Shown in pieces: positions 1 to 12,513 of a stretch of 64,000 nucleotides of DNA. The notes under the pieces are model-generated. The model was not told where the DNA came from, did not search any database, and was given only the letters and a program-made list of their open reading frames with translations. The DNA comes from Megaleporinus macrocephalus (taxonomy: Eukaryota > Chordata > Actinopteri > Characiformes > Anostomidae), in the NCBI GenBank assembly GCA_021613375.1, contig CM038725.1, forward strand, positions 16,119,175 to 16,183,174, read 5' to 3'. Position numbers and translations under genes: made by a program. The first letter of the stretch is position 1. Every line of letters begins with the position of its first letter.

Positions 1-590
1 TTTACTTGTTTTGTGGTTCATAGAACCAACCTGTAAAGATATTTGCCATTCACAAAAAAAAAAATTGCCACATTTTCTTAGGTTTCAAGAATCAAAACAG
101 TCTAATGTAAGTACTGACCAGCAGAGAGTGAGTAAAATATCCTGGGGCCCAAGTCTAAGTCAACAGCACCGTCGCTCGCCTTGCCCTCTTTGTCAAATCA
201 ATATCTGCAAATAATAAATGAGCTCCCGGAGGGGCGCTCCAAACCCCACACCACAGCCCAGCCAAGTCCACAATTGGTCTGTGACTCTATATCACAGGTG
301 AGCTAGAACAGCATGGAACATCCTTAGCGCTCCATAATAGAAAATTAATGGTGCTCAAATCAAGGCTAAGGGGACCCTGAGGGTTACCTAATAGGCCTAG
401 TTATAACTGTCATCCAGCTCAAATAAACCTAATGTACGGCATGCAAAGCGGGCCAAAGATTATAAGTCATGCAGGTGAGCAAGAACGAATATCGTACAGG
501 GCTTCAGAGGAAAAGAAAGGATTTATTACAGGTAAGATAAGACTACAAGGAAAAGAGAGTTTGCTGAACGTCTGATGTAATATATAATTC
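1..590. other. Unique AT-rich noncoding DNA
   Basis: No repeat, domain or RNA gene is recognised. The short open frame near the start has no familiar residues and no coding support. Confidence 0.5.
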
Positions 591-594
591 AAGG

Positions 595-868
595 TAGGCA
601 TGGGCAATATAATGACATTTATTAATGTCATGATAAATTACATCACAGTTTGTTGTTCTTTACTGCTTTTCTAATAGTGACCAACATGTTCCATTCCTAA
701 GAAACATAATTAGTCCATTTTAAGTGCAGTACATTTTATGAAATGTTGAGTTAAAATGCATTTATGCTTTTTAATACATTTGTTTAAAAAAAAATGAATA
801 TTGGTTTGTATTGTGAAAATGCCTTAAAATATCACGATAGTACATTTTGATCATATCGCCCACCCCTA
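595..868. mobile_element. Miniature DNA transposon (TIR type)
   Basis: Imperfect terminal inverted repeats bound a non-coding 274-bp unit. The left end at 595-610 reads taggcatgggcaatat. The right end at 853-868, reverse-complemented, reads taggggtgggcgatat, a 13/16 match. The inside is AT-rich and has no transposase. The 'gggtgggcgatat' end is a theme seen in many fish non-autonomous DNA elements. Related ends occur at 44130 and 47268. Superfamily is not assigned because no target duplication is clear. Confidence 0.65.
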
Positions 869-894
869 AGACTAAGACATCTACGGTGCTGATA

Positions 895-1140
895 TTTAAA
901 AAACAAAGGTTCCTTAATGGATTGTGACTTTGATTTAAGGTCCTAGAAAAAATGCCATTGAATTTTTACAATTTGTGAAGGTTCTTTATGCACACATGCC
1001 TTGTACAAAACAGATTTATTTAAAAACCATCTACTGTTATCTAGGGAATCAAAAGTGATTCTTCTCAGGAATTGCCCCAAAGAGCCCTTCAGGAGCCTTT
1101 ATTTTCAAGGGTATAACTTGTGGAGCTAAACTCTTGGAAC
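895..1140. repeat. Degenerate 'ggttctt/aagaacc' interspersed repeat
   Basis: The stretch has scattered words such as aaggttccttaa, gaaggttcttta and gagcccttcaggagcc, with weak inverted symmetry. The same vocabulary recurs at 2190-2300, 10690-10900 and 36365-37415. Such copies are frequent in ostariophysan fish and probably derive from a non-autonomous DNA element. The boundaries are approximate. Confidence 0.4.
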
Positions 1141-1189
1141 TTCCAAATATTTATACATACACTGAAAAACAAAGACCCCACAAAATTTA

Positions 1190-2110
1190 CTGAAAACTGC
1201 ATAAAATGAATCTTTTCCTAACAAGAGAGACAAGTTCATGTCTGTCTATTTATGCATATATTTCTCCACCCATGTGATGTGGGCTAGTCACGAGCAGACT
1301 AAACCTGAGAGACGGATTGAACACAGCATTACACTCACCCAAAAGCAGTAACCCTCCCATCCTCTAACGCAAACACTGAGCGCTGAAAACCGCAGGCCAC
1401 CTGACACACTCTCTCCAAGACTTAGGAACAAATGTAACTCCAGTTAGAAAGGAACAAAGTTTTGGATTTGGAGACCACCGGCATTCATCAATCTATCGAT
1501 TTCTAAGTATTCCACTGGTTCCGCGTCACAAAAATTCCACAAAACACGTCCTTGCAGGGGAGGATGAAAGACCTGGACGAGACGAGAGGAGAAGCGAGGG
1601 GGGGGAGAAAAAGCCTCAAAGTGAAGTACAGACATGGGAGCTATGCACATCCATGGTTTGGAGTCCATCTACGCTGAACGTGTGTCTGTCCCGGAGACTT
1701 CTATAAAATGAAAGAAAGCGAGAAGAACCAGCCGGTTCCTCATCATGCGCTTGTTAGCTTGTCCAATCTATGGCAATCAGCACCATCCCTGGGGTTGAAA
1801 GACACGAGACGGCGGGGGAAACAGGGGAAGCAAAAGCTGAGGAAAGATCAATACTGCACCGTGAAACAAGAAGTGTAGGCTATTTACTTTTCATTGATCC
1901 GATGATGCAGGAGAAACACCTCAGACTGCTGTTAAATTGAGGGAATAAGTCTTCTGGGCTGGCAGGGCTTCTCCCCCCCTTCGCCATGACCACCAAGGTC
2001 AGAAGAAAAAGCTAAACACAAGCAAGAAACGGAACAAAATTAGACTGCAGTAGGCTGAAGAGATTAGCTCATGTAAATTAAAATTCATAACAAAGATTCT
2101 CAGAGGGTGA
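1190..2110. promoter_or_regulatory. Candidate conserved noncoding block
   Basis: This is unique sequence of balanced composition with more CpG than its surroundings. It holds a G-run near 1599-1608 and a less repetitive core at about 1860-1950, with cattgatccgatgatgcagg and a ttaaattga word. The 74-residue open frame on the minus strand at 1444-1668 shows no domain and is not called coding. Regulatory function is inferred from texture only. Confidence 0.3.
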
Positions 2111-2189
2111 TGAGACCACAGTCCTAAAAGTGGCTCCTTAATAGTTTTTGGTTTAGACATGTAGTTCAAGGAAAACACAGTTTTGTGTA

Positions 2190-2300
2190 CAGAGCCTGTG
2201 GAGGAACTGTAAACAGCTTCTTTGTACTCTTAAAGAAAAATGGTTCTTTGAAGAACCCTCCATGCAGAGTGGTTACTCTGTGGCAACACTCTAAAGAACT
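2190..2300. repeat. Degenerate 'ggttctt/aagaacc' repeat fragment
   Basis: The words aaaatggttctttgaag and aagaaccctcc near 2240-2262 match the family described at 895-1140. The copy is short and has no clear ends. Confidence 0.4.
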
Positions 2301-5300
2301 CGTTCTGAAATACCACAGAAACCTAAACAACTAATGGAATACAGTTGTACAGTATGTGGTGGACCCAGCCTTTGCTTTTATTATAGTTCCCAATCTTTTT
2401 GGACAATTTGCTTAAGTTTTTCAGAGAAATCTGCAGGAATATATAAACAATATTTTTATTCCGTTGGTCGCCATTTCTGCTTCTTACAATCCAAAAAATC
2501 CTAATTCAAACTCTTCGGTCCGATCTATCTTAAATGTCCACTTTCTGTGTATTAGTGCAAAATGTATTCTTTTTCTTTTTGTCTATTTCATATTTAATTT
2601 CTTAGAAGCTCCCACTTTCCCTTTACTTTCACAAGTGGACTGCGGAGACAGCTAAGGTGAGTTTGGGAAGTTGCCTGTGTGAAAGTTGGGGTCTCCTTAA
2701 AGGGGACCATAACGTAAAAAGTGGACAAAATTCTCCAACTAGCTGCAACGCCATAAGAGTGTGTGAGGTGTAGCCATGCAAAGCATAAATGTGTGCACAA
2801 AGACACATTAATTGTTGCTCTAGTTTAAGAGCTGGTACATGTTGCTTGTGTTGAGCTATGTTGGGCTGAGGGGGAGCTATGAGCTGTGGGAAGTTGCTCA
2901 TTCAAGGTTGTACAACTTCATATATTAGGACAGTTATTTGACGAAGGTCAAGTTGATGCAATTGCTGATCGTCATGAATAAAATCACAGAAGGAAATGTT
3001 TTGCAGCAAGAAACTTCAAAAAAATCTTATTTGAAAAATCTCTGACAAAGCCAAATTCCACAGGACAGAAGAGCATGAACCCTTTCCAACAAACCCTAAA
3101 CCACACTGCTATCCGCCAGAGAACCTTGCTGAGACACTCACTCGTGGCAGCAATTTAGAGCATCATAACTCTGTAAAAATAGAAGCAATCAATTCTAACT
3201 TCACAGGTTTATAGGGCGTTATGCGTACTCTCCTATGACACCTCTCATTGTAGTCTTTGGATTTAATATCTGTAGCACTGTAGATGAGCAGAGGAATTTT
3301 ATAATGTAGCCAAACTCCACAGTAAAGTGTGGCTCCTCACCTTTTGTCTTCTCTGCAGGATCCATGTCCGTGTTTTGTGACTAGCCAACAATAAAAATGA
3401 AAGCAAAATCTCTGAGCAGTAAATTTGACAACTGACCCACCCGCCATGCCCTTGAATAGCACTGAGCAGCAGTCCTCCCTTGCTGCTGTTCAATAAAAGA
3501 GCATTTTCCTTTTAAGCTCAACGTTTCCCACGATTTACTTTAATGCAACAATATTCTATTTAGTGCTGGGGGCTTTTGTGTAATGTTCTGTTAAATAGGT
3601 TTCCTGATTTCTCTGACACTGAAAAATGAGTAACTTGTACTTAATGGCTGTTTTGACTGAAAGTAAAATAAACAAAACAGTGCTCAGTATTGTATTTGTT
3701 TAATACAAGCATTTAAAGCTGCTAATTTAGTGGGCATGGTGCTAAAATTAACATGCAGCTGACAGCATGAGTGTTGTGTATAGGCAGAGTGAACCACTTA
3801 CTAAATCACTTGCTAATACTGACCTCAGTGGGTTTACACATAGTGGGAAAGGTGATGTATTACAGTTTATACCCTGCCTGATTTTTAAATAAATAAATGA
3901 AGCAAACAGGTAGAACGTGTAGAGTGTGTGATTGCAGTATCTGCGCCGACATACTTGCCGTGCATATCGTTCCACAAAAAAAACTCAACCACAGCAACAT
4001 CTGCAGTTGCCTCATTAGCTAATCATAACACCAAAACATTCTCCTGATTGCTCACTGTTTTCCATATGATGTCTCTGATTACCAATAACTTCATCATGAC
4101 CAGCTGAGGCCAGCAGGTGTAACTGATCTACTAAAGTGTCTGAAACTCAGTTTGGTACATCAAGATATGCTTAGACAAAGGGGCCGCAATCATGGCGAGG
4201 AAGTCATTTCCTGTATAGATCATTAAGGTTAAAGATTACAGGGGCGCGGGGGGATGGGGGGGTGAAAATTACTACTTGGGTTAAATGGAAACCTTCATGA
4301 TATCAGATGTCACTAATTTCAGAAATATTACTGTGAGGGTCTGGAATTCACAGACTCTCACAGCAGCTCATTTTTGCGGCCCTGAACACCCTTCAGTCAC
4401 CGAATATATACACATCTAACAATGTCTTTGTTCCATTACCACACATAACGCAATTAATTAAATATGTATAAATTAACTAATGCTAGTCATACTAAGTTAG
4501 CTGATGCTTATTTCATTTGACTTAAAAGTGATTAAGCTTTGCAATACAGACCCCAAAGAAGGCAAACTCTGCTTTTCCCTACTAATTAGAAGTTTGTATT
4601 TGATTACATTGTCATGAATGTTTTTGATTTGACTGTTTCAGGTGGCTATTTCTCAACAAACATATCCTGGAGGCTGAACTCTGGCTGGTTTTAGTACAAT
4701 CAGCGTGCATCCAAACCTGAAAGGTTAGTTGAGTGTCACTGCTTCTCTAAAGCATGCAAGCAATAAATACTGAACCTTAAATGGGGCATTTGTTTATGCT
4801 GGTGAAGTTGTGTCAGAATAATTACTTACACAGAATGAATTACTATCTCACTATTTATTCACTTTCAGTCACTCTTAAGAGGACTCCTAAGACATATATG
4901 GTGAGCATGTCTAATATTACTATTTAGCAAAATACTTTCATTAAATATATTTATTATTAAACACAGACAAAGTGCTTTTACTTATAGGCTGCTATTTCTG
5001 TTGCCATATGAAATGATTGCCCTCTCGTCCAATGAGTGAGGAAGAGCAAGCTAAATATCTTATACTATATTTACTCTAATATATCATTCAGCTTTCCCAG
5101 CTTTAGCTAGAAGGGCACATTACTCTGGAGAAAAGTTAAGAATGTCCATATGACATCATCAAAGTGTAACAACTGTGACCTGCATGCAGAGTGTATTTTT
5201 TAATATTAAACAAAACATTCCCGCTTAGTTTATAGGTCATATTTTAACAGTGTTGTACATGTACACTGTTTTGAGGCATGCATGTCTAAACAGTCAGGTT

Positions 5301-5340
5301 TCTTTTGTTGTTTGTGATTCTCTGTTGTAAATGAGATGTG
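2300..5340. other. Unique AT-rich DNA without recognised features
   Basis: About 3 kb with no repeat family, RNA gene or convincing exon found. Minus-strand open frames at 2594-2901, 3299-3493 and 3748-3975 are short and lack domain signatures. A G-rich run lies at 4241-4262. Confidence 0.5.
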
Positions 5341-5584
5341 TGATTGTAAGGGTAACTAAGGAACCTCCACGTCATTTAAAGGTTTCAGGAACTTTAGATA
5401 AAGTTTCTTAAAGTCTTTTAAAGGCTTTTATGCCTACTAATCTTTTTCTAAATCTGTTTTTTAGTGGCTATTAGGGACCCCAGACAGACAGTACACGATT
5501 TAGCTTTATCTTGCTTTTGTGTTGTGAACTGGGACGGAACAAAAATGACAGTGTGAGGGTTCATTGCAGTTGATTAACAGCTAA

Positions 5585-5752
5585 ATACAAAAATAAAATA
5601 AAATAAAATCTTAATACAGATCTATAATACAGACAATAACCTTGAGTTGTCTAGTTTCTACTGAGAACCCCAAACTTTAAAGTATTTTGCAGTTCACCTT
5701 TATTAATAGCCTACATTTAGCAAAAAAATTAAATAAATAAATAAATAAAATA
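5585..5752. repeat. (AAAAT)n and (AAAT)n microsatellites
   Basis: An aaaataaaataaaataaaat run sits at about 5587-5608. An aaataaataaataaata run sits at about 5727-5750. Both are short and simple. Confidence 0.8.
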
Positions 5753-5919
5753 CTGAATGTATGAATCCTAAAATTCGAAACGGAACACCTGCGCATGACC
5801 AACTATCTGAACAAATATTTAAATATGCAAATATTTGGGTCCAAGCCTACAAAAAAGAATGTCTTCTAATTTTAAGACAGTCGTGAGCAATATTTTACTC
5901 AGTGATGAATCATGTTCAC

Positions 5920-6620
5920 ATGTCCACGACTGGATATAGCTATTATGGAGTGACCTTCAAGGAATTCCACAAATCTTCTATTGTCAGCCACGGTTTCTAT
6001 GCATTTTTCTTAGTTTTTTGCTTTTTCGCCCAGTAAGAAAACCATAATGACAGCAGCAATACCAGCACTGAAAGCCTTCTAATGACTCCCAAAAGGCTTT
6101 TCTCTCCCTCTCTCGCTCTCTCTCTCTCTCTCTCATCCCTCCTAATTAACCCTCTCTAATAGCTTAGATTACATTAGCTTTGAGCTGCCTCACACCCTTC
6201 GCTGGACTCGCACAAGCCAAACAATGAACCTTGCCTTGCTTTACAAATCTCCCCCTTCAGCCAGGCACAATTATGAATTCAAACAAGCCTTATTCAGACT
6301 CTCTCATCCAGTACAGCGTCTCTCCCCTGACAACCCCCCCTGTAATGAGGACCCGAAGCGGGACCACACAACAAGAGGGCCGGCCGTACAGCCCATGGGC
6401 AATTCACAATGGCAAAGGGTCAATTTAGGTGTTGAATTTGCCAGGCTTGTAGGGTCTGATAACCTCGCATCTTAACATTCCAATTAGCTTCCCAATGGAA
6501 TTTTAATTACTTCAGACTAGTGAAGGGCGAGATGGAATGGTTTATTTTCATGGGGCTAGAAGGGACGAAAGTTCCAGACTAGACTAGGTAGTCTGGGAGC
6601 AATAGTCATTTGATTTCTCA
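5920..6620. promoter_or_regulatory. Candidate conserved noncoding block with (CT)n insert
   Basis: The block is unique sequence with repeated homeodomain-type cores: cctaattaaccctctc near 6140, tccaattagcttcc near 6479 and gaattttaattacttc near 6497. A (CT)n run at about 6098-6134 splits it. The overlapping open frames at 6224-6475 have no recognised domain and lie inside this block, so they are not called genes. Confidence 0.4.
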
Positions 6621-7540
6621 AGTTATTAAAAATGTTTATTAACAGATGTATTTGCATCCCTTTTTTGATAAACAATATTAATAATAACGGTGTTAGAAAG
6701 TGATGTTGATGTTGCTGCATGGTACAATACTGCATTTAATAGATTTGATACTACATTTGGTGTCCTAAAACATATTTTGTTCAAGTGTAAAAAACAATAT
6801 AATTGCCAATTAATCATTTATCAGTTTTAAAGGGGCCACAGATTGCTTTTAAGGTATGTGACTTTGGTCGGGGCCAAAAACACCTGGATGCACTTTCCTT
6901 TTGTTTCTAGTTGTTTTCCTTTTTTTCAGTAAGCACATGAATAAATCAATGAGCTCTGCTCTGATTTATGTTGAAATAGTCTCAGAACTATTAGAAGCTA
7001 GGTCGTCAGACAAGTCAGGCTTGCCAGCAGCTAACATTACTTATACAAGCTGTTTACCGTCTATCTCAACTACAATGCTAATTCAAGCTGCTACTCAGAT
7101 ATGAAACTTTCAGTTTAAGCAGATCTGCTCCAATCAGCAAACAGCGATACAATCACACAGCATGGCTGCTACTTACAGGTTGCTGTTAAAGTTGTGATGT
7201 TAAAAAAGTTCAATGAACTGCTTTTCTATTCAGTCTCTTCAGTGCAAAACACTGAGCGAAGCTTCTCAGTATTGGGCAAGGTTTAAAGAACTAGGGAGTG
7301 GAATATGTTGATATTAAATATGTGGGTTAGCCAGCTTGTTTTCTAAATTCTCCATTCCACCTTAAACTGCACCACAGTTACATTCTGGTGGAATACATTA
7401 GGTGGAATGGAACATTTAGTTGGCGGACAAGAAGTCTTGTTTAATGATGAACATCCATAACCACTGACAGTTCGGTTCAATGGAAAAGATATTAAAAGTG
7501 TCAACATCGTGTTCACAGTCTGTAACAGATGATTTCTCGA
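6620..7540. other. Noncoding DNA, no recognised feature
   Basis: AT-rich sequence. Short open frames at 6626-6817, 6901-7104 and 7343-7549 show no family signature. Confidence 0.45.
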
Positions 7541-7545
7541 AACCT

Positions 7546-7592
7546 CCAAGTTTAGATTTAGAAGTTTAGATTTAGATTCTAAATTTAGAAGT
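7546..7592. repeat. Short tandem repeat of 'aagtttagattta'
   Basis: Two adjacent copies of aagtttagatttag are followed by an inverted partner, ctaaatttag, giving a small AT-rich hairpin-capable patch. Confidence 0.6.
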
Positions 7593-7599
7593 CCATTCT

Positions 7600-8403
7600 T
7601 TTCTTTACTGTTGCTTCAGTGATGTTCTATGTAAATTTTGGGGGCGTAAATATTAATATTAAATCATATTAATTTTAAGACGTCATCCTGTTTATCCTGT
7701 TTTACAGGCCACTTCTGCAAACGTGGGATTTGTTTTAAGTTTGCGATATCTCATGTCTATGTGCCGAACCCTCCTTATTCAACTGCGCCAATATAAATAC
7801 AGTTTTCCGTTCTGGTGCGTTTCATGGCACAGTAAAAAAATTGTTTCATCCTGGACAGAACAAACGCAACAGTCAAAAAAGATCTGCGATAAAATCTAAT
7901 TACATCAACACATATTAAGAAGTTTTTCTGCTATAAAGTTCCGTTTCAGTGCAAGCTTTTCTCACTAGAGCATCGATATGTTATGCACAGCAGTGCAGTG
8001 GAAGAAGAGCTCTCATGAGAGTATTTTTGCCAAGTAGCCATGAAACTATTATATCTAAGAGGATTATACAGGGGGAAAAAAGGACAAAATCGATCAAAAA
8101 AGGTACTTTTTTTGTGAATTGGAGGATATTTTTCAAGCCGCGAGTAAGGTAATCTGTAGATCATAATGAGAGCAGATAGAGGGAAAAAGGGAAAAAAGGT
8201 TGTAATCTCTTCAACGTGAATCTAAATTGGTACATTTGTAGTGAAAAGGACATTCTCATGTTTCTTTGTCCGAACAAGTAATTTCGCCCCTCTCCCTCTC
8301 TCCAGTGCAGCTTGCCGTGGCAGCAATTTCTGCAACACGGAGCACTCTCCTTTCTATTTCAATGGGACAGCTCATTTGCTAGACTGTGAGCTGAACTGCT
8401 GAC
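7600..8403. other. Unique noncoding DNA
   Basis: Nothing is recognised. Open frames on both strands at 7946-8164 overlap one another and show no domain. Confidence 0.45.
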
Positions 8404-9575
8404 TGAGTCTTTTAGGCTCTTAGCGAAAGAGAGAGAGAGAGAGAGGGAGGGAAAGAGAGAGAAAGAGAGACACTCAGGGGCTGGGAGAAGGACAGAGGCG
8501 CGCAGACAGGGAGATAGAGAGAGAATGTGAAAGAGCATTGTATCATTACAGCACTGAGAGATCATTAGACAGAGGAGCTGCTCTGCGATGCAAGGTCGCA
8601 GCCATCACCCTCCACACCAGTCCTTCTGCAGCCTATCAGCACAATAGCTGTACGCTAAACTCATCGGCTCCACTCTCTACATCCTCCACTATTTACAGCC
8701 TGAGACTCACTCAGTTACATTACCCACATCTAGAGAGAGAGAGAGAGAGAGAGGAGAAGGTGTGTGCATGAGAGAGTGATAGAAGAGAGTGCATATGAGA
8801 GAGTGAAAAAGGAGTGAAAAAAGAAAGATAAATGACAGTATTAAAAGGGACTGAAGAAAAAAACGAGAAAGAAAAAAATAAAGTGTGTGACAGAGAGAGA
8901 GCGAGAGAGAGAGAGATTAAGTGTGTGTGAGAGAGAAAGAAGAGAGAGGGAGAGCATGAGTGAAGGAGAAACGAAGAGAAGACAAAAAAGAGACAGAGAG
9001 GGAGAAAGAGAGAAAAGAGAAACAGCAAGACAGAAGGAGAAACAGTGAGAGAGAGAAAAAGAGGTGAAAAAGAGAGAAATAAAAGAGAACATGTATATGA
9101 GAGAAAGAGGAGAGAGTGAGAAAAGAGAAGGAAAAGAAAAAAGTGTGAGAGAAAGGAAGAGAAAGAAAGAGAAAAGAAAGAAACTGAGCATGAGAGAAGG
9201 AGAAGGAGAGCAGAAAGAGAAAGAGAAACGAAAGAGAAGAGAGAGAAACAGAGCATGAGACAGATGCCATGAGACGGAAAAGGAGAAAGAGAATAAGGGA
9301 AAAGACAAAGTGTATGTAAGAGAAAAACAGAGAGGGTGAAAAGGGAGGAGGATAAACAGAGAAAAAGAGAAATTGTGCATGGGAGTGATCAAGATAAAAA
9401 GAGTCAGAAAGAAAGAAAGAAAGAAAGAAAAAGTTTTTGTGTGTGTGTGTGACAGAGAGAGAAATACAATAGTGTAGTGAGAGGTGCTGTCTGGTCTCAT
9501 GAAGAGAGCTCTCACAGTCTGGCTCGGTGAGTAAATGAGTGAGCTACAGAGTGAGTGAGTGAGTGAGTGAGTGAG
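8404..9575. repeat. Long purine-rich (GA)n-derived tract
   Basis: The plus strand is dominated by G and A in gaga, gaaa and ggag words across about 8404-8535 and 8729-9480. Then come (AAAG)n at about 9409-9430, a short (GT)n at 9438-9450 and (GAGT)n at 9552-9575. A unique segment lies at 8540-8728. The minus-strand open frames of 178, 117 and 260 residues here are Ser/Leu/Phe-rich by-products of reading CT repeats and are not genes. Tracts like this can adopt triplex structure. Confidence 0.9.
8540..8728. promoter_or_regulatory. Unique island inside the purine tract
   Basis: The sequence is complex and mixed in composition, unlike the flanking GA repeats. It may be an element invaded by repeat expansion on both sides. 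Function is unknown. Confidence 0.2.
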
Positions 9576-9742
9576 GGAGTGACCCTGGAAAAGCAGGTGC
9601 ATCACACTCGTCTGTAGAGACATGAATCTGTGTGCCTCGTCCAGGCCAGATTAAATCCAGTCTAAGAGGTCTGAAGCTGGCAAACTGCCCTCGGAGAAGT
9701 CCTTGGAAGAAGAAAGGAAATGGGCAAACACACATGCAGACG

Positions 9743-9769
<27 letters not shown>
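9743..9769. repeat. (CA)n microsatellite
   Basis: A pure cacaca run of about 13 units, preceded by a cacatgcagacg lead. Confidence 0.9.
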
Positions 9770-9774
<5 letters not shown>

Positions 9775-9779
9775 CCACT

Positions 9780-10690
9780 TCATGTTGCGCATAATCCCCC
9801 GCAACAACACTACGCAAGTCCCTTCAAGGACACGTCTCTGGCTGCGGCTAGCAAGCGGGCTGTGCAATTAGCCCGCTCATCTAAATAATGACGGATATCC
9901 CCCCCCATAAACAGGCCCACTACCACGCTACAGAGACGAATGGCCCAAACAGCCCCTTACTCAACATTTAACGACGGGCTTGTGCTTCATCACTGCACTC
10001 TGTAAAGACCAGCGCCATGCCATCAGCCTAATTAAAGCCACACCCACCCCGGCCTACCAAAGCCAAACATTTCAACTAAACTGAACATGACGTTTCTAAA
10101 AGGAGTAAACGGTTTTCACAGCAGAGTAGCAGATCAAAGACTTAAACTTAAAGCCTGGTAGCGGAGATGAAAGAGACAGACGTTGCGCTAGCGCTGGCCC
10201 TTAGACTCAACTAATTAGCCTAATGTTATTTTACAAGACACTTGAAATGTCAGCACATTGCTGGACGTAGTGTAAACTTAAATTCCATTACCTAGCAGGC
10301 ATTAATTGCTCAGCCAGCCAGGGCCGAGCTCTCCCCGGGGCCCGATACGTTTCCCTCCCGCTCCGTCATCTCGCTAACTATTCTGTCTAGACCAACTCCG
10401 AAGCCCATAATCCACCACGGGGATCAATAAACGGCACATAATTCAGAGCTAATAATGAGCTTTCACTTCCACACAAATGGTCACCCACTCCCAAGGAATG
10501 GTGGGCGTAAAATGATAATGTAATTATTAAAAGGACAGATAAAATCAGGAGGCACTTCGCCGCAGAGAGTGGACGAAGGCTAGGCTCAATTAACGGTACT
10601 TTAAGTTATTGTTATTCTAAAGCAGGCTGATTGAGGAGGGAGCTAATGTGTCCGCTGCTGGTAATAAGAGGACATGACGCGCTTTGCCCA
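9780..10690. promoter_or_regulatory. Strong candidate conserved noncoding element cluster
   Basis: About 900 bp of unique sequence rich in TAAT-type cores: caactaattagcctaatg near 10209, ggcattaattgctcagcc near 10298, cagagctaataatgagc near 10444 and gtaattattaaaagg near 10520. It also has gataaaatcagg near 10538 and aggctgattgaggaggg near 10624. There is no repeat and no coding signature. This density and spacing of homeodomain-like sites is typical of developmental enhancers. Conservation is not testable here. Confidence 0.5.
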
Positions 10691-10900
10691 TGTATACGCC
10701 CTAAAAATGCTTCTTCAAGGCTTCTTTAGTAGAGCCAATGGTGGTATATACACCATAAATAGAACAAAGAATATTCAAATCAATATTTGAAAGCATAAAA
10801 AGATTCTTTTTTTACTGATCTATTAAAAAAGGGTCCCACTATTGTTACAAATCATAGTCTTTTTCTTGGTACTGTGTAAAAGCCCTTTTGCTAAGAGTGT
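10690..10900. repeat. Degenerate 'ggttctt/aagaacc' repeat
   Basis: The words gcttcttcaaggcttcttta, aaaagattctttttt and aaaagcccttttgcta match the dispersed family seen at 895 and 36365. Boundaries are fuzzy. Confidence 0.35.
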
Positions 10901-11640
10901 AGAACTTCCACTTGGACAAACTAAGGAGACACCATCTTTACCAGCTACATCCATCTGGGAGACTTTATAGATCTTTAAAAACCAAGACAACTCTTTTTTT
11001 AAGAATAGCTTCTTTTTGTTCTTATTGTAATAAGGCTATTAAACTCTTGTCAGTTTTTATTATAGGCTACCTGTAAGATTTCCAGCATTTAGAATGCACT
11101 GATGAAATCTGCAGACATTTTCATGGTTCTTGTATACTAAATGTTGTATATTGTATTGTTTATAATTGACTGCATATGTCTTATGTTTACCTGATGGCTG
11201 GTTTACTGTTGTTTTAATTAGGGTAAATGTACTTGTAAGCGGCAGCCACATGCCTTAAAGGTGAACGTTACACTAATTATTGGCTTTATGTTAATGTGTA
11301 CATAATCCTGTTATTGTTTGGTATGAAGTAGAAAAAAATAATATTACTTATAACATGACCAACTGAGGTTATGCAGCTATCGTAGTATTGCATAGCTCTT
11401 GTTCAACTTGCTATGATATCTGGCCTCTTAAAAAAAAATAGCTGTATAGGGGTCCATTAAATATTTGAGCCACTAATTTGATGATCCGGTGTGCAGAGTG
11501 TAGTCAAAATCTGCTTTTTACTTTCCTCTTTGAATTAAAGCACATATGTGACAACAAATACAGTTAAGACACTGATATGGTAAATTTGTACAGCCCCCTT
11601 CCCCATAAGTGGTTAGAGGAGACACACAGACCTACCAGGT
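10900..11640. other. AT-rich DNA without recognised feature
   Basis: No repeat ends or conserved-looking core are seen. The 63-residue minus-strand open frame at 11060-11251 has no recognised domain. Confidence 0.45.
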
Positions 11641-11960
11641 GTACATGGCTCCTTGTCTTGCTGTCCATTTGTGATTAGATTACTTGAGACGGACGTTGAG
11701 TCACATTATGATGAGTAACAGCTAATATCCAGGGTAACCACCGTGTGGGACAGCAGCTAGACAGGCTGGCAGACAATAAGGTCCTGGCAGGTTGTTACAG
11801 GTATCTGTAGCCATGCTGACTGCAGTGCACCCCACAGCTGCTGGGGGGCTTGAGGGGGAGGATCCATTGAGCAAACACAACAATAAAAGTGGTCCCACAA
11901 ATGCTCAGTTGGGTTCAAGTCTGGGGAACTAGTGGTTCAGGGTAGTACTTGGAAGTCTTG

Positions 11961-12513
11961 AGGTGCGTTCGAAATTAAGAGTCTGTACGTACTGCTCGAG
12001 CGGCAGACTAGTAGGTACTTTCAGTAGGTGAGTTTTAGTAGCCACACAAGCTCGGACGTACTACGTCCGCCATATTGCCAGCGTCCTGTGATGCAAGACG
12101 TCAGACCACCACAGTAAAAGTCCTGCTATTCATTTAAAAGCTCCGTTTACTGACAGATTTAGATCTTTTTGTGACACTGATCTGCATTTTTGTCTGAATA
12201 TGTACTCAGATGGTGCCGAGCTGTAGCTCAGAGAAGGAGGAATTGAATCATTGTTTACCTCAGCAGTAGCGCTAACTTCTGTAGCGGCAGTTCACTAGCC
12301 GTAGCTGCGTACACACAGCCGACGTTCCGCTATTCATTGTTTTTTTTCCTCCGCTTTGAATTCATCCATGGCTCCAGGTGAATCATGGGATAGCGCAGCA
12401 TGCTGTGTTTGCCTACATAAAAATGGCTGCTGATTCAGTAGTTGATCCGGGTAGCATTCACCTACTACTTGATGCCTACTGAGTATTCGTCGTAGTCGAT
12501 TTCGGACGCACCG
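11961..12513. mobile_element. PIF/Harbinger-like non-autonomous element nested in Tc1 relic
   Basis: Terminal inverted repeats are aggtgcgttcgaaatt (11961-11976) and gatttcggacgcaccg (12498-12513), pairing 13/16. Direct TTG trinucleotides flank both ends (11958-11960 and 12514-12516), which fits a 3-bp target duplication. Subterminal tagtaggtact and gtagtaggtgaa words recur on opposite strands, as in fish Harbinger-type MITEs. No transposase frame is present inside. The insertion point lies between the DDE motifs of the Tc1 relic. The family assignment is inferred. Confidence 0.7.

Noticed and set aside
8720..9623. Minus-strand open frames of 178, 117 and 260 residues
   Set aside because: They are Ser/Leu/Phe-rich translations of CT/GA repeats, overlap each other in different frames and have no domain.
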